Part shown: positions 34,070 to 45,165 of the stretch, piece after piece
How positions within the stretch are numbered: the first letter of the stretch is position 1
Layout: each line of letters opens with the position of its first letter
From: Chromobacterium sp. IIBBL 290-4
Lineage (GTDB): Bacteria; Pseudomonadota; Gammaproteobacteria; Burkholderiales; Chromobacteriaceae
NCBI RefSeq assembly: GCF_024207115.1
Contig: NZ_CP100128.1
Span: 4,464,001 to 4,528,000, forward strand
Direction: 5' to 3'
DNA length: 64,000 bases
The notes under the pieces: model-generated
Told to the model about the DNA's origin: nothing
The model's database searches: none
Seen by the model: only the letters and a program-made list of their open reading frames with translations
Made by a program: the position numbers and the translations under genes

Positions 34070-37000
34070 ATGAATCCCTCTCGTCCGTTCATCCTGCGGC
34101 CGGTGGCCACCACCTTGCTGATGATCGCCATTTTGCTCACCGGTCTGGTGGCATGGCGCATGCTGCCGGTATCGGCCCTGCCTGAAGTCGACTATCCCAC
34201 CATCCAGGTGGTGACGCTCTATCCCGGTGCCAGCCCGGACGTGATGACCTCCTCGGTCACCGCGCCGCTGGAACGCCAGTTCGGCCAGATGCCGGGGCTG
34301 TCGCAGATGTCCTCGTCCAGCTCGGGCGGCGCGTCGGTCATCACCCTGCAGTTCAGCCTGGATCTGACGCTGGACGTAGCCGAACAGGAGGTGCAGGCCG
34401 CGATCAACGCCGCCGGCAACCTGCTGCCGGCCGACCTGCCCAGCCCGCCTATCTATAACAAGGTCAATCCGGCGGATACGCCTATCCTGACCATCGCCGT
34501 CAGCTCGCCCACCCTGCCGCTGACCAAGCTGGAAGATCTCACCGACACCCGGCTGGCGCAGAAACTGTCGCAAGTGCCGGGCGTGGGCCTGGTCAGCATC
34601 AGCGGCGGCCAACGCCCTGCCGTGCGCATCCAGAGCAACCCCAAGGCGCTGGCCGCCCGCGGACTGACGCTGGAAGACATCCGCACTTCCATCGCAGCCG
34701 CCAACGTCAACCAGGCCAAGGGCAGCTTCGATGGCCCGAAACAAGCCTCCACCGTCGACGGCAACGACCAGCTGCAATCGGCGGCGGAATACAAAAACGT
34801 CGTCATCGCCTACCAGAACGGCGCGCCGGTGCGCGTGCAAGACGTGGCCAAGGTGGTGGACTCGGCGGAAAACGTGCGCCTGGCCGCCTGGTCCGGCACC
34901 ACGCCGGCCGTCATCCTCAATGTGCAGCGCCAGCCCGGCGCCAACGTGATCCAGGTGACCGACCGCATCAAGGCGCTGCTGCCTCAGCTCAAGGAGACCC
35001 TGCCCGGCTCGGTGGACGTGCATGTGCTGAGCGACCGCACCGTGACCATCCGCGCCTCGGTGGAGGATGTGGAGTTCGAGCTGATGCTGGCCATCGCCCT
35101 GGTGGTGATGGTGATCTTCGTCTTCCTGCGCAATGTGCCGGCCACCATCATTCCGGCGGTGGCGGTGCCGCTGTCGCTGGTGGGCACCTTCGGCGTGATG
35201 TATCTGACCGGCTTCTCCATCAACAACCTGACGCTGATGGCGCTGACCATCGCCACCGGCTTCGTGGTGGACGACGCCATCGTGATGATCGAGAACATCG
35301 CCCGCTACATCGAGGAAGGCGACAAGCCGATGGAGGCCGCGTTGAAAGGCTCCAAGCAAATCGGCTTCACCATCATTTCCTTGACCATCTCGCTGATCGC
35401 GGTGCTGATTCCGCTGCTGTTCATGGGCGATGTGGTGGGTCGGCTGTTCCGCGAATTCGCCATCACGCTGGCGGTGTCCATCCTGATTTCCGCCTTCATT
35501 TCGCTGACGCTGACGCCGATGATGTGCGCGCGGCTGCTCAAGCATGTGCCGGAGGAAAAACAGGGCCGCTTCTACCACGCCAGCGGCAAGTTCTTCGACG
35601 ACATCATCGCCCGCTACGGCAAGATGCTCAGCTGGGTGCTGGACCGGCAGAAAACCACGCTGCTGGTCGCCGTCGGCACGGTGGCGCTGACCGCCGCCCT
35701 GTACGTCTACATTCCCAAGGGCTTCTTCCCGCTGCAGGACACCGGCGCCATCCAGGGCATCAGCGAAGCCTCGCAGTCCATCTCCTTCACCGCCATGGCG
35801 GAACAACAGGAAGCGTTGGCCGATTCGCTGCTGAAAGACTCGGCGGTGGACAGCCTGTCGTCCTTCATCGGCGTGGACGGCACCAACACCACGCTGAACA
35901 GCGGCCGCTTGCTGATCAACCTCAAGCCCAAGGATCAGCGCGACGATATCCGCGCCGTGCTGGCCAGGCTGCAACAACGCGCCGACGACGTGCCGGGCAT
36001 GTCGCTGTATCTGCAGCCGGTGCAGGATTTGTCGATCGACTCCCGCGTCAGCCGCACCCAGTACCAGTTCACCTTGCAAGCCACCAGCCTGGAAGACCTG
36101 TCCACCTGGGTACCCAAGCTGGTGCACCGGCTGGAACAAGAGCCGGCGCTGGCCGATGTGGCGAGCGACTTGCAAGACAAGGGCTTGCAAGCCTATGTTC
36201 GCATCAACCGCGACGTCGCCTCGCGCCTGGGCGTCACCACAGCAGCGGTGGACAATGCCTTGTACGACGCCTTTGGCCAAAGGCTGATCTCCACCATCTT
36301 CACCCAGACCAACCAGTACCGCGTGGTGCTGGAGGTGGATAAGGCGCACCAACGCGATCCGCTGTCGCTGAAGGGCATTTACGTGCCCACCGCCAGCGGC
36401 GGGCCGGTGCCGCTGGACGCCGTCGCCACCATAGAAGAACGCCCGGCCTCGCTGGCCATCAATCATCTGGGCCAATTTCCGACCGCCACCATCTCCTTCA
36501 ATCTGAAGAAGGGCGCGTCGCTGGGCGAGGCGGTGGATGCCATCCGCCAGGCGGAAAGCGAGATGGGCATGCCCGCCAGCATGGACACCAAGTTCCAGGG
36601 CGCGGCCATGGCCTTCCAGGCCTCCTTGTCCAACACGCTATGGCTGATCCTGGCCGCCATCGTCACCATGTACATCGTGCTGGGCGTGCTGTACGAGAGC
36701 TATGTCCATCCGATCACCATCCTGTCCACCCTGCCCTCGGCCGGCATCGGCGCGCTGCTGGCGCTGATGGTGTCCGGCACCGATCTGTCGGTGATCGCCA
36801 TCATCGGCATCATCTTGCTGATCGGCATCGTGAAGAAGAACGCGATCATGATGATAGACTTCGCGCTCGAAGCCGAGCGCGAACAGGGCATGAGTCCGCG
36901 CGAGGCCATCTACCAGGCCTGCTTGCTGCGTTTCCGTCCGATTCTGATGACCACCATGGCGGCGCTGCTGGGCGCGCTGCCGCTGATGCTGGGCGGCGGC

Positions 37001-37171
37001 ATGGGCTCGGAACTGCGCGAACCGCTGGGCATCACCATGGTGGGCGGCCTGATGGTCAGCCAGGTACTGACGCTGTTCACCACGCCGGTGATCTATCTGG
37101 CCTTCGACCGCCTCGCGGCGCGCTTCGGCCGCAAGGACAAGCCGGAACTGGCTGAGGAGCAGGACGCATGA
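34070..37171 (+). CDS. mdtB: RND multidrug efflux transporter (MdtB-like)
   Basis: A 1033-residue inner-membrane RND pump. It has helix 1 ([20 protein letters not shown]), two large periplasmic porter/docking loops and twelve helices. The proton-relay aspartates are in [15 protein letters not shown] of helix 4, and the C-terminal half has [20 protein letters not shown]. It resembles MdtB, which forms a heterotrimer with MdtC. It starts 15 bases after mdtA and overlaps the next gene by 4 bases (ATGA), consistent with stoichiometric co-translation. Confidence 0.92.
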   Translation: MNPSRPFILRPVATTLLMIAILLTGLVAWRMLPVSALPEVDYPTIQVVTLYPGASPDVMTSSVTAPLERQFGQMPGLSQMSSSSSGGASVITLQFSLDLTLDVAEQEVQAAINAAGNLLPADLPSPPIYNKVNPADTPILTIAVSSPTLPLTKLEDLTDTRLAQKLSQVPGVGLVSISGGQRPAVRIQSNPKALAARGLTLEDIRTSIAAANVNQAKGSFDGPKQASTVDGNDQLQSAAEYKNVVIAYQNGAPVRVQDVAKVVDSAENVRLAAWSGTTPAVILNVQRQPGANVIQVTDRIKALLPQLKETLPGSVDVHVLSDRTVTIRASVEDVEFELMLAIALVVMVIFVFLRNVPATIIPAVAVPLSLVGTFGVMYLTGFSINNLTLMALTIATGFVVDDAIVMIENIARYIEEGDKPMEAALKGSKQIGFTIISLTISLIAVLIPLLFMGDVVGRLFREFAITLAVSILISAFISLTLTPMMCARLLKHVPEEKQGRFYHASGKFFDDIIARYGKMLSWVLDRQKTTLLVAVGTVALTAALYVYIPKGFFPLQDTGAIQGISEASQSISFTAMAEQQEALADSLLKDSAVDSLSSFIGVDGTNTTLNSGRLLINLKPKDQRDDIRAVLARLQQRADDVPGMSLYLQPVQDLSIDSRVSRTQYQFTLQATSLEDLSTWVPKLVHRLEQEPALADVASDLQDKGLQAYVRINRDVASRLGVTTAAVDNALYDAFGQRLISTIFTQTNQYRVVLEVDKAHQRDPLSLKGIYVPTASGGPVPLDAVATIEERPASLAINHLGQFPTATISFNLKKGASLGEAVDAIRQAESEMGMPASMDTKFQGAAMAFQASLSNTLWLILAAIVTMYIVLGVLYESYVHPITILSTLPSAGIGALLALMVSGTDLSVIAIIGIILLIGIVKKNAIMMIDFALEAEREQGMSPREAIYQACLLRFRPILMTTMAALLGALPLMLGGGMGSELREPLGITMVGGLMVSQVLTLFTTPVIYLAFDRLAARFGRKDKPELAEEQDA

Positions 37172-40100
37172 TCCCGTCGGCTCCCTTCATCCGCCGGCCG
37201 GTAGCCACCACGCTGCTGACGCTGGCCATCCTGCTGGCGGGTTTCATCGCCTTCAAGCTGTTGCCGGTGTCGCCGCTGCCGCAGGTGGACTTTCCCACCA
37301 TTTCGGTATCGGCCAAGCTGCCCGGCGCCAGCCCTGAGACGATGGCCGCCACCGTGGCCACGCCGTTGGAGCGCTCCCTGGGCCGCATCGCCGGCATCAC
37401 CGAGATGACGTCCACCAGCTCCTTGGGCTCCAGCAACATCACGCTGCAGTTCGATCTGGACCGCGACATCAACGGCGCGGCGCGCGACGTGCAGGCGGCC
37501 ATCAACGCCGCCCACTCGCTGCTGCCCAGCGGCATGCCGTCCAACCCCACCTATCGCAAGGTGAACCCGGCCGACGCGCCCATCATGATCATGGCGCTGA
37601 CTTCGGACAGCCTGACCCGCGGCCAGATGTACGACGCCGCCGACTCCATCCTGGGCCAGAAGTTGTCGCAGGTGGACGGCATCGGCAACGTCATCATCGG
37701 CGGCGGCGCCCAGCCGGCGGTGCGGGTGGAAATGAACCCGATGCAGCTGAACCACTACGGCATCGGCATGGAAACGGTGCGCGCCGCCATCACCAGCACC
37801 AACGCCAACCGTCCCAAGGGCTTCCTGGAAAACGAGGACAAGCACTGGCAAGTGCAGGCCAATGACCAGGCCGGCAAGGCCAGCGACTATCTGCCCTTGA
37901 TCGTCAGCTACAAAAACGGCACGGCAGTGCGCATCTCCGATGTGGCGGACGTCAAGGACTCGGTGGTCGACCTGCGCAACGCCGGCATGCTGGGCAATCA
38001 GCCGGCGGTGATGTTGATCCTGTTCCGCCAGCCGGGCGCCAACATCATCGAGACGGTGGACCGGGTGAAGGCGCTGCTGCCCACCTTGCAAGCCTCCATC
38101 CCCTCCTCGATCAAAATCAACGAGGTGATGGACCGCACCCCCACCATCCGCGCCTCGCTGCGAGAAGTGGAAACCTCGCTGACCATCTCCATCGCGCTGG
38201 TGATCCTGGTGGTGTTCCTGTTCCTGCGCAATGGCCGCGCGACGGCCATCCCAGCCATCACCGTGCCGGTGTCGCTGGTGGGCACTTTCGCCGTCATGTA
38301 TCTGGCCGGCTTCTCGCTGAACAACCTCAGCCTGATGGCGCTGACCATCGCCACCGGCTTTGTGGTGGACGACACCATCGTGGTGCTGGAGAACATCTCG
38401 CGCCATATCGAAGACGGCATGAAACCGTTCCAGGCCGCGCTGCAAGGCGCGCGCGAGGTCGGTTTCACCGTGCTGTCGATGAGCATCTCGCTGATCGCGG
38501 TGTTCATCCCCATCCTGCTGATGGGCGGCATCATCGGCCGCTTGTTCCGCGAATTCGCCGTCACGCTGTCGGTCGCCATCCTGGTATCCATGGTGGTGTC
38601 GCTGACCACTACGCCCATGCTGTGCGCCCGCTGGCTGAAAGCGCACGATCAGGAGCGCAAGCCGGGCAAGCTGTTTCAATGGAGCGAGCGCGTATTCGAC
38701 GCCATGCTGGAAGGCTATCGCCGCTCTCTGACCTGGGCGCTGCGCCACAGCCGCCTGATGATGCTCATTCTGGGCGCAACCATCGCGCTGAACGTGTTCC
38801 TGTACGGCGTCATCGCCAAGGGCTTCTTCCCGCAGCAGGACACCGGCCGCCTCACCGGCATGATCAAGGCCGACCAGAGCATTTCCTTCCAGGCCATGCA
38901 GGGCAAGTTGCAGCGCTTCATCAATGTCGTCGGCGCCGACCCGGCGGTGGACAAGGTGGTGGGCTTTACCGGCGGCGGCCAGCGCAATGGCGCGAACATG
39001 TTCGTCAGCCTCAAGCCCTTGGGCGAGCGCAAGGAGAGCGCGGACCAGGTAATCGCCAGGCTGCGCGGCAAGCTGGCCAGGGAGCCCGGCGCCCAGCTGT
39101 TTCTGCAGTCGGTGCAGGATATCCGCATCGGCGGCCGCTCCAGCAACGCCCAGTATCAATACACGCTGCAAGGCGATGATCTGAACGAGCTGCGCGAATG
39201 GACGCCCAAGGTGCAGGCCGCGCTGAACAAGATTCCCATGCTGGCGGATGTGAACAGCGACCAGGAGGTCAAAGGCCTGGAAACCATGCTGAACTTCGAC
39301 CGCCAGGCGATGGCGCGGCTGGGGCTGACGCAGGCGCAGGTGGATTCGGTGCTGAACGACGCCTTCGGCCAACGCCAGGTTTCCACCATCTACAACGCGC
39401 TGAACCAATACCACGTGGTGCTGGAAGTGGCGCCGGAGTTCTGGCAAAGCCCGGAAGGCCTGCGCAATATCTACTTGCAAACGCCGGGCGGCCAACCCAC
39501 GCCCTTGTCGGCCTTCGCCAGCTGGAAACCCAGCAATACCGCGCTGTCGGTCAACCACCAAAGCCAGTTCGCGGCGACGACGATCTCGTTCAACCTGCCG
39601 CCGGGCGTCTCGCTGTCCGACGCCACCCAGGCGATAGACGCGGAATTGGCCAATGTGGGCCTGCCCAGCAGCATTCACCCCAGCTTCCAAGGCACGGCCA
39701 AGTCCTTCCAACAGTCTCTGGACAGCCAACCCATGCTGATCCTGGCGGCGCTGGTCGCCGTCTACATTGTGCTGGGCATGCTGTATGAGAGCGTGGTGCA
39801 TCCGATCACCATTCTGTCCACCCTGCCCTCCGCCGGCGTGGGCGCGTTGCTGGCGCTGATGGCCACCGGCGGCGAGTTCAACATCATCGCGCTGATCGGC
39901 GTGTTGTTGCTGATCGGCATCGTCAAGAAGAACGCCATTATGATGATAGATTTCGCGCTGACCGCGGAGCGCGAGCGCAATCTGTCGCCGGACGACGCCA
40001 TTCTGCAGGCCTGTCTGCTGCGCTTCCGCCCCATCATGATGACCACGATGGCGGCGCTGTTCGGCGCGTTGCCCTTGGCCTTGGGCCACGGCGACGGCGC

Positions 40101-40272
40101 GGAGATGCGCACGCCGCTGGGCATCTCCATCGTCGGCGGCCTGCTGCTCAGCCAGCTGCTGACGCTGTACACCACGCCCATCGTATATCTGTATCTGGAC
40201 CGCTTCCGCCTGTGGTGCCTGAAATGGCGCGGCAGCCTCGGCCACGCATTGGCCGGCGGCGACAAGGAATGA
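37168..40272 (+). CDS. mdtC: RND multidrug efflux transporter (MdtC-like)
   Basis: A 1034-residue RND pump subunit paralogous to its upstream neighbour. [41 protein letters not shown] opens the protein, [22 protein letters not shown] carries the helix-4 aspartates, and [27 protein letters not shown] is in the second half. In E. coli MdtB2C, MdtC does the drug binding and MdtB the proton coupling. It overlaps mdtB by ATGA and is followed within 5 bases by the outer-membrane factor. Confidence 0.92.
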   Translation: MIPSAPFIRRPVATTLLTLAILLAGFIAFKLLPVSPLPQVDFPTISVSAKLPGASPETMAATVATPLERSLGRIAGITEMTSTSSLGSSNITLQFDLDRDINGAARDVQAAINAAHSLLPSGMPSNPTYRKVNPADAPIMIMALTSDSLTRGQMYDAADSILGQKLSQVDGIGNVIIGGGAQPAVRVEMNPMQLNHYGIGMETVRAAITSTNANRPKGFLENEDKHWQVQANDQAGKASDYLPLIVSYKNGTAVRISDVADVKDSVVDLRNAGMLGNQPAVMLILFRQPGANIIETVDRVKALLPTLQASIPSSIKINEVMDRTPTIRASLREVETSLTISIALVILVVFLFLRNGRATAIPAITVPVSLVGTFAVMYLAGFSLNNLSLMALTIATGFVVDDTIVVLENISRHIEDGMKPFQAALQGAREVGFTVLSMSISLIAVFIPILLMGGIIGRLFREFAVTLSVAILVSMVVSLTTTPMLCARWLKAHDQERKPGKLFQWSERVFDAMLEGYRRSLTWALRHSRLMMLILGATIALNVFLYGVIAKGFFPQQDTGRLTGMIKADQSISFQAMQGKLQRFINVVGADPAVDKVVGFTGGGQRNGANMFVSLKPLGERKESADQVIARLRGKLAREPGAQLFLQSVQDIRIGGRSSNAQYQYTLQGDDLNELREWTPKVQAALNKIPMLADVNSDQEVKGLETMLNFDRQAMARLGLTQAQVDSVLNDAFGQRQVSTIYNALNQYHVVLEVAPEFWQSPEGLRNIYLQTPGGQPTPLSAFASWKPSNTALSVNHQSQFAATTISFNLPPGVSLSDATQAIDAELANVGLPSSIHPSFQGTAKSFQQSLDSQPMLILAALVAVYIVLGMLYESVVHPITILSTLPSAGVGALLALMATGGEFNIIALIGVLLLIGIVKKNAIMMIDFALTAERERNLSPDDAILQACLLRFRPIMMTTMAALFGALPLALGHGDGAEMRTPLGISIVGGLLLSQLLTLYTTPIVYLYLDRFRLWCLKWRGSLGHALAGGDKE

Positions 40273-40277
40273 ACGCA

Positions 40278-41666
40278 ATGAGAACGCTACCTTATAAAAA
40301 AACCGTGTGCGCCGTCTTGGCCGGTCTGGCCCTGGCCGGCTGCGCCGCCGGCCCCGACTACGTCAAGCCCAAGCTGGATATCCCGACTAACTTCAAGGAA
40401 GACGGCCGCTGGAAGACGGCGGAGCCGCAAGACGCCATGCCGCGCGGAAATTGGTGGATGGTATTCCAGGACCCGACGCTGAATCAGTTGATGGACAGGC
40501 TGAACCAGCAAAGCCCGACCATCGCCCAGGCCGAAGCCCAATACCGGGAAGCCCAGGCGCAGTTGCGCCAGGCCGAATCCAGCCTGTTCCCGTCCTTGTC
40601 AGCCACCGCCTCGCGCAGCCATGGCGTCAGCACGCCCGGGACCGGCGCCGCCACCGGCTACAATCTGGGCCTGTCGGCCAGCTGGGAAATAGACCTGTGG
40701 GGCGCGGTGCGCCGCGAGGTGGAAGCCGGCAAAGCCAAGCAACAAGCGTCGGAAGCGCAACTGGCCGCCATCCGGCTCAGCAGCCAGGCGCAGCTGGCCA
40801 CCGCTTATCTGCAATGGGTGGTGGCGGACCAGCAACTGGCCAATCTCAAGCAAAGCGAAAAGCTGCTGGCCGACACGCTGCAACTGACGCGCAACCAGTA
40901 CGCCGCCGGCATCGTCGGCGACGACGCGGTGGCCTCGGCGGAAAGCCAATGGAAAACCGCCCAAGCCGCCGCCGTGGACAAACAGCTGACCCGCGCGCAA
41001 CTGGAGCACGCCATCGCCGCCCAATTGGGACAAGCTCCCGCCAGCTTCGCGCTGCCGCCCTCCAGCGGCAAGCCGCGCCTGCCGCAAATCCCCGCCGGCC
41101 TGCCCTCCACGCTATTGGAGCGCCGTCCCGATGTGGCGGTAGCCGAACGCAATATGGCGGCGGCCAATGCCCAGATCGGCGTCGCCAAGTCCGCCTTCTT
41201 CCCCGCCCTGAGCCTGGGGGCCAGCGGCGGCTACCGCGGCTCCACCTTCGCCGATTGGGTCACGCTGCCCAACCGCATCTGGTCGGTCGGCCCCTCGCTG
41301 GCCTTGACGCTGTTCGATGCCGGCCTGCGCAGCGCGCAAACCGACCAGGCCATCGCCAGCTACGACGCCAGCGTGGCGAGCTATCGGCAGACGGTGCTGG
41401 CCGCGCTGCAAGGCGTGGAGGACAATCTGTCGGCGCAAAGCTTGCTGAAGGAAGAGTCCGATCTGCAAAGCTCCGCCCTGTCCTCGGCCAAGCGCGCGGA
41501 AACCATTTCGCTCAACCAGTACAAGGCCGGCACCGTGTCTTATCTGAATGTGATGAGCGCGCAAAACACCCGCATCGCCGCGGAAAACAATCTGTGGAAT
41601 GTGGTGAATCGCCAGTACACGGCCAGCGTGGCCTTGATCGCCGCGCTGGGCGGCAGCTGGCAGTAA
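40278..41666 (+). CDS. NodT family outer-membrane efflux lipoprotein
   Basis: A 462-residue TolC-type channel. The signal peptide ends in the lipobox LAGC (AVLAGLALAGC), so it is a lipoprotein. SASWEIDLWGAVRREVEAG and LLERRPDVAVAERNMAAANAQIGVAKSAFFPAL are standard outer-membrane-factor repeats. ATG 40278 is preferred because AAGGA lies 9 bases upstream; an ATG at 40269 overlaps the mdtC stop but has no usable spacing. It completes a four-gene tripartite pump; no regulator or two-component pair is adjacent. Confidence 0.9.
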   Translation: MRTLPYKKTVCAVLAGLALAGCAAGPDYVKPKLDIPTNFKEDGRWKTAEPQDAMPRGNWWMVFQDPTLNQLMDRLNQQSPTIAQAEAQYREAQAQLRQAESSLFPSLSATASRSHGVSTPGTGAATGYNLGLSASWEIDLWGAVRREVEAGKAKQQASEAQLAAIRLSSQAQLATAYLQWVVADQQLANLKQSEKLLADTLQLTRNQYAAGIVGDDAVASAESQWKTAQAAAVDKQLTRAQLEHAIAAQLGQAPASFALPPSSGKPRLPQIPAGLPSTLLERRPDVAVAERNMAAANAQIGVAKSAFFPALSLGASGGYRGSTFADWVTLPNRIWSVGPSLALTLFDAGLRSAQTDQAIASYDASVASYRQTVLAALQGVEDNLSAQSLLKEESDLQSSALSSAKRAETISLNQYKAGTVSYLNVMSAQNTRIAAENNLWNVVNRQYTASVALIAALGGSWQ

Positions 41667-41679
41667 ACGGCAAAAAAAC

Positions 41680-41710
41680 AGCCCTGCCGCGAGGGACGGC
41701 AGGGCTTTAA
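41680..41710. terminator. intrinsic terminator between efflux operon and BMP gene
   Basis: A 10-bp stem, AGCCCTGCCG with CGGCAGGGCT around a 7-base loop. There is an A-run before it and TTTAAATTT after it, so it can serve both convergent genes. Confidence 0.82.
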
Positions 41711-41755
41711 ATTTAGCCGCCCACGCCTCGAATGCGAGGCATGGGCTGGTCCGGC

Positions 41756-42766
41756 TTAGTTCACCGGGCAGCTGTTGCTGGCGCGGTAATCCACCACCTT
41801 GATCTTGCCGGCGATGATGTCCTTGCGCGCGGCGACGATCTTCTTCTCCATTTCAGGCGTGATCAGCGAACGATTGTACTGGTCCAGCGACCAGTCCACG
41901 CCGTTTTCCTTCAGGCCCATCAGCTTGACGCTGGGCTTCCAGGTGCCTTTCAGGCCATCGCGCATGGTTTCGTACACGGCGTTGTCCACGCGCTTGACCA
42001 TGGAGGTCAGCACCGTGCCCGGCTGCATGTAGTTCTGGTTGCTGTCCACGCCGATGTAGTACTTGCCCGAAGCCTTGGCGGCCTGGATCACGCCCACATT
42101 GGACAGGGCGGCCGCGGCGAAGATCACGTCGGCGCCGCGGTCGAACTGGCTCTTGGCCAGCTCATTGCCGCGCGACGGATCGTTGAAGGCGGTGTGGGTG
42201 GTGCCCAGCATGTTCTGCAGCACTACAGCCTTCGGATTCACGTAGCGGGCGCCTTGCGCGTAGCCGCAGCCGAAGGCGCGGATCAGCGGCACGTCCATGC
42301 CGCCCAGGTAGCCCACCTTGCCGGTCTTGGACTTCAGCGCGGCGGCCATGCCCACCAGGAAGGAGCCTTCCTGTTCCTTGAAGGCCACGCTCTGCACATT
42401 GGCGCCCTTGGCGACGGAGTCGACCAAGGTGAACTTGGTGTTAGGGAATTCCTTGGCCACGGTCTCGATCGCCTGGCTGTAGGCGAAGCCCACGGCTACT
42501 ACCAGGTCAGCGCCCTTGCGCGCCATATTGCGCAGCACTTGCTCTTTTTGGGCGTCGTTGGTGGGCTGACCTTCGCGGTAATTGATCTTGAACTCTTTCT
42601 TGAAGCGCTCCGCGCCGCCGAAAGCGGCCTCATTGAAGCTCTTGTCGAATTTGCCGGCCTGGTCGTACACCACGGCGACATTGAAGTCCTTGGCCAGCGC
42701 GGAGCCGGCGAACAGGGTTGCGGCTACGGCGCAAGCTGCGGTCTTGATCGCAAACGTCATTTTCAT
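41756..42766 (-). CDS. BMP family (PnrA-like) substrate-binding protein
   Basis: A 336-residue periplasmic binding protein of the basic-membrane-protein family, whose members bind purine nucleosides for ABC uptake. The signal peptide is KTAACAVAATLFAGSALA, followed by VAVVYDQAGKFDKSFNEAAFGG. GVDSNQNYMQPGTVLTSMVKRVDNAVYE matches the family's ligand region. No lipobox is present. ATG 42766 is chosen (a TTG lies one codon upstream). No ABC ATPase or permease genes are adjacent, so its partner must be encoded elsewhere. Confidence 0.87.
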   Translation of the reverse strand: MKMTFAIKTAACAVAATLFAGSALAKDFNVAVVYDQAGKFDKSFNEAAFGGAERFKKEFKINYREGQPTNDAQKEQVLRNMARKGADLVVAVGFAYSQAIETVAKEFPNTKFTLVDSVAKGANVQSVAFKEQEGSFLVGMAAALKSKTGKVGYLGGMDVPLIRAFGCGYAQGARYVNPKAVVLQNMLGTTHTAFNDPSRGNELAKSQFDRGADVIFAAAALSNVGVIQAAKASGKYYIGVDSNQNYMQPGTVLTSMVKRVDNAVYETMRDGLKGTWKPSVKLMGLKENGVDWSLDQYNRSLITPEMEKKIVAARKDIIAGKIKVVDYRASNSCPVN

Positions 42767-43077
42767 CAACTTTTCTAGTAATAGTAGTGGGATGGGTCAG
42801 CCGGACCGGCCGTGCCGGTCAGACACTTCAACGAAGGGAGACAACGCCTTGGACCGTGCTTTGTCTGTTTTGCAGCATAGACGAAACAGGACAAAAACGA
42901 ATCGAACGGCGCGCCCGGAATGACACGCGTACAACTCGCCTATTGAAGTGGCCGGATTCTAGCGAGCGCCAGCCCCTTTGTAAACTTAGTTAGAAAAAAT
43001 TGTCACATTGTTATAATTATCGCCGCAGATGGACGCAAAAAAGCCCGGAACCCGTCCGGGCTTTTCGTCTTACGGCC
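42767..43077. other. 311-base region between the BMP and yajQ genes
   Basis: No gene is seen. Near the BMP start is an imperfect inverted repeat, TTTGTCTGTTTTG (42860-42872) against GAAACAGGACAAA (42883-42895), which could be an operator. An AT-rich patch at 42980-43020 (ATTGTTATAATTATC) is the likely promoter area. The yajQ terminator occupies the other end. Confidence 0.45.
43037..43065 (-). terminator. intrinsic terminator of yajQ
   Basis: An 11-bp stem, AAAAGCCCGGA with TCCGGGCTTTT around a 5-base loop. On the minus strand it is followed by TTTGCG. It starts 12 bases past the yajQ stop codon. Confidence 0.87.
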
Positions 43078-43578
43078 TTAATCGCGGAAGTTATTGAACT
43101 GCAGCGGCGCGCCGTTTTCCAGATCGTTGGCGATATCCTTCTTCAGCAGGGCGATGGCCTCTTGCAGCACGTCGCGCTTGGCGCCGGACACCCGCACCGC
43201 TTCGCCCTGGATGCTGGCCTGCACCTTCATCTTGGAATCCTTCAGCAGTTTGACGATTTTCTTCGCCAGATCGCTGTCCAGGCCTTCCTTGACCTTCAGC
43301 ACTTTCTTCACCTTGTTGCCGGACACTTTTTCCAGCTTGCCGTAGTCCATGCTGCGCACATCCACGCTGCGCTTGGACAGTTTGCCCACCATGATCTCGT
43401 TGACCTGGTCGAGCTGGAACTCGGTATCGGCGTACAGCGTCACTTCCTTGTCGTTGAATTCGATGCGGGCGTCGCTGCCCTTGAAATCGTAACGGGTGGA
43501 AACCTCCTTGTTGGCTTGATCCAGCGCGTTGCGCACTTCCACCTTGTTCACTTCGGAAACGACATCAAAAGACGGCAT
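43078..43578 (-). CDS. yajQ: YajQ family nucleotide-binding protein (UPF0234)
   Basis: A 166-residue cytosolic protein matching YajQ over its whole length: [35 protein letters not shown] at the start and [32 protein letters not shown] near the end. YajQ has two RNP-like domains; homologues bind nucleic acids and in Xanthomonas cyclic di-GMP. GAGGA precedes ATG 43578. Role in this organism unknown. Confidence 0.92.
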   Translation of the reverse strand: MPSFDVVSEVNKVEVRNALDQANKEVSTRYDFKGSDARIEFNDKEVTLYADTEFQLDQVNEIMVGKLSKRSVDVRSMDYGKLEKVSGNKVKKVLKVKEGLDSDLAKKIVKLLKDSKMKVQASIQGEAVRVSGAKRDVLQEAIALLKKDIANDLENGAPLQFNNFRD

Positions 43579-43703
43579 AAAACAATCCTCAAATATAAGC
43601 AGCGGAATTCTAGTGGCCCGCCGCGCAATTGTCACTCGCCAAGCCATTGCCAAAGCGCGCCGGACATGGTGTGATCAGGTTCAAGATACCACGGAATACG
43701 CTC

Positions 43704-44336
43704 ATGCTCGTCACCGCTTCGCAACTGGCCGCCTTTCTGGCGGCCGCCGCCTTGATTACCCTTTCCCCCGGCCCGGACAATCTGATGGTGCTGAGCCAGG
43801 GCATTTCGCGCGGCCGCCGCCAGGGCATGGCCTTTGGCCTGGGCTGCGCGCTGGGCTGCCTCAACCACACCCTGCTGGCCGCCCTGGGCATCAGCGCCTT
43901 GATCGCCGCCTCGCCGCTGGCCTTCACCGCGCTGAAAATCGCCGGCGGCGCATATCTGGTCTACCTGGGCTGGGGCGCGATCCGCAGCCCGGGGACCAGT
44001 TTCCGCGCAGACGGCGACGGCAGCCCGCAAGGCTCCTTGCTGGCCACTTTCCGCCGCGGCCTGATCGCCAACGCCATCAACCCGAAAGTAGTGCTGTTCT
44101 TCCTGGCCTTTCTGCCGCAGTTCGTCAACCCCGCCCATGGTTCGGCCGGGCTGCAAACCGCCATTCTGGGCACGATTTTCACGCTGCAAGGCGCGCTGAT
44201 TTTCGGCTCGCTGGGCTACTTTTCCGGCCATGTAGGCCAATGGCTGGCCAAGAGCCGAAAAGCCAGCCAATGGCTGGACCGCGCCGCCGGCACGATTTTC
44301 ATCGGCCTGGGTTTGCGCCTGATCCTGGCGCGCTAG
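43704..44336 (+). CDS. LysE/RhtB family amino acid exporter
   Basis: A 210-residue inner-membrane protein with six predicted helices. The family signature LAAAALITLSPGPDNLMVLSQGISRGRRQGMAFGLG is at residues about 12-47, and RRGLIANAINPKVVLFFLAFLPQFV is in the second half. Such proteins export amino acids or homoserine lactones. The frame is open to 43629; ATG 43704 gives the normal family length. Substrate unknown. Confidence 0.87.
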   Translation: MLVTASQLAAFLAAAALITLSPGPDNLMVLSQGISRGRRQGMAFGLGCALGCLNHTLLAALGISALIAASPLAFTALKIAGGAYLVYLGWGAIRSPGTSFRADGDGSPQGSLLATFRRGLIANAINPKVVLFFLAFLPQFVNPAHGSAGLQTAILGTIFTLQGALIFGSLGYFSGHVGQWLAKSRKASQWLDRAAGTIFIGLGLRLILAR

Positions 44337-44395
44337 GCCGCCTTTGCCGGCTTGCCTGAGCAAACCGGCTGTCGCACGTTTCTGGAGATGGAGAC

Positions 44396-44908
44396 ATGAG
44401 CTTAGCCATACAGCAAGTCAGCCTGCCCGCGCTGCGGCGCGGCCTGGACAATCTGGCCGCCATTCTGCGCAAGGCCGCCGCTGACGCCGAGACGCGCAAA
44501 ATCGCGCCGGAAGTGTTTCTACAAGCCAGGCTGGCGCCGGACATGTTTGCGCTGACGCGGCAGGTGCAAGTCGTCTGTGACTTGGCCAAGGGCTGTGTCG
44601 CCCGACTGGCGGGCGCTGAGGTGCCGAGCTACGCCGACGATGAGCAGAGCTTTGACGACTTGCAGGCGCGCATCGCCAAAACGCTGGCCTATATCGACAC
44701 CATCGCGCCCAGCCAGCTGGAAGGCAGCGAAAGCCGGCAAGTCACGCTGAAGATGCGCGGCAATGAGGTCAGTTTCGGCGGTCTGGATTACCTGAACCAC
44801 TTCGTGCTGCCCAATTTCTACTTCCACCTCACCGCCGCCTACGCCATCCTGCGCCACAACGGCGTGCCGCTGGGCAAGATGGACTACCTGGGCGCGCCGC
44901 CGCAATAA
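44396..44908 (+). CDS. DUF1993 family protein
   Basis: A 170-residue protein of the DUF1993 family, which belongs to the DinB-like four-helix-bundle group. LPALRRGLDNLAAILRKA, LAPDMFALTRQVQVVCDLAKG and a C-terminal FYFHLTAAYAILRHNGVPLGKMDYLG are the family hallmarks. Several His and Asp residues could form the metal site seen in related folds. Function unknown. GGAGATGGAG lies upstream of ATG 44396. Confidence 0.85.
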   Translation: MSLAIQQVSLPALRRGLDNLAAILRKAAADAETRKIAPEVFLQARLAPDMFALTRQVQVVCDLAKGCVARLAGAEVPSYADDEQSFDDLQARIAKTLAYIDTIAPSQLEGSESRQVTLKMRGNEVSFGGLDYLNHFVLPNFYFHLTAAYAILRHNGVPLGKMDYLGAPPQ

Positions 44909-44923
44909 ACGCCACCGCTTGTC

Positions 44924-44957
44924 AAAACGGCGCGTGGGATGCCCTGCGCGCCGTTTT
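44924..44957. terminator. bidirectional intrinsic terminator
   Basis: An 11-bp stem, AAAACGGCGCG with CGCGCCGTTTT around a 12-base loop, placed between the convergent DUF1993 and DUF2788 genes. T-rich sequence follows on the plus strand and A-rich precedes it. Confidence 0.82.
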
Positions 44958-45161
44958 CTATTTTTTCAGCACAAACTCCACCAGCACCGTCTTGAAGATG
45001 AAGCCGGTCACGCCGAAACCCAGCGCCAGAAACAGCACGAACATGCCCAGCTTCCCGGCTTTGGACTTCTTGCCCAAATCCCAGATGATGAAACCCATGA
45101 ACAGGATCAGCCCGGTCAGGCATACCGCCATCGAAATATCGGTGAATTGTTCTTCGGACAC
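44958..45161 (-). CDS. DUF2788 small membrane protein
   Basis: A 67-residue protein with two hydrophobic helices (AVCLTGLILFMGFIIWDL and MFVLFLALGFGVTGFIFKTVLVEF) separated by the basic turn GKKSKAGKLG. It matches the DUF2788 family found mainly in beta-proteobacteria. No function is known. It starts 4 bases after the EamA gene ends, so the two are probably one transcript. Confidence 0.85.
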   Translation of the reverse strand: MSEEQFTDISMAVCLTGLILFMGFIIWDLGKKSKAGKLGMFVLFLALGFGVTGFIFKTVLVEFVLKK

Positions 45162-45165
45162 CTTG

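Noticed and set aside
37093..40278. A 1061-codon open frame on the minus strand opposite mdtC, and an 892-codon one at 33797-36475
   Set aside because: Both lie exactly antisense to strongly conserved RND pump genes, are rich in His, Gln, Arg and Gly without domains, and arise from third-position GC bias.
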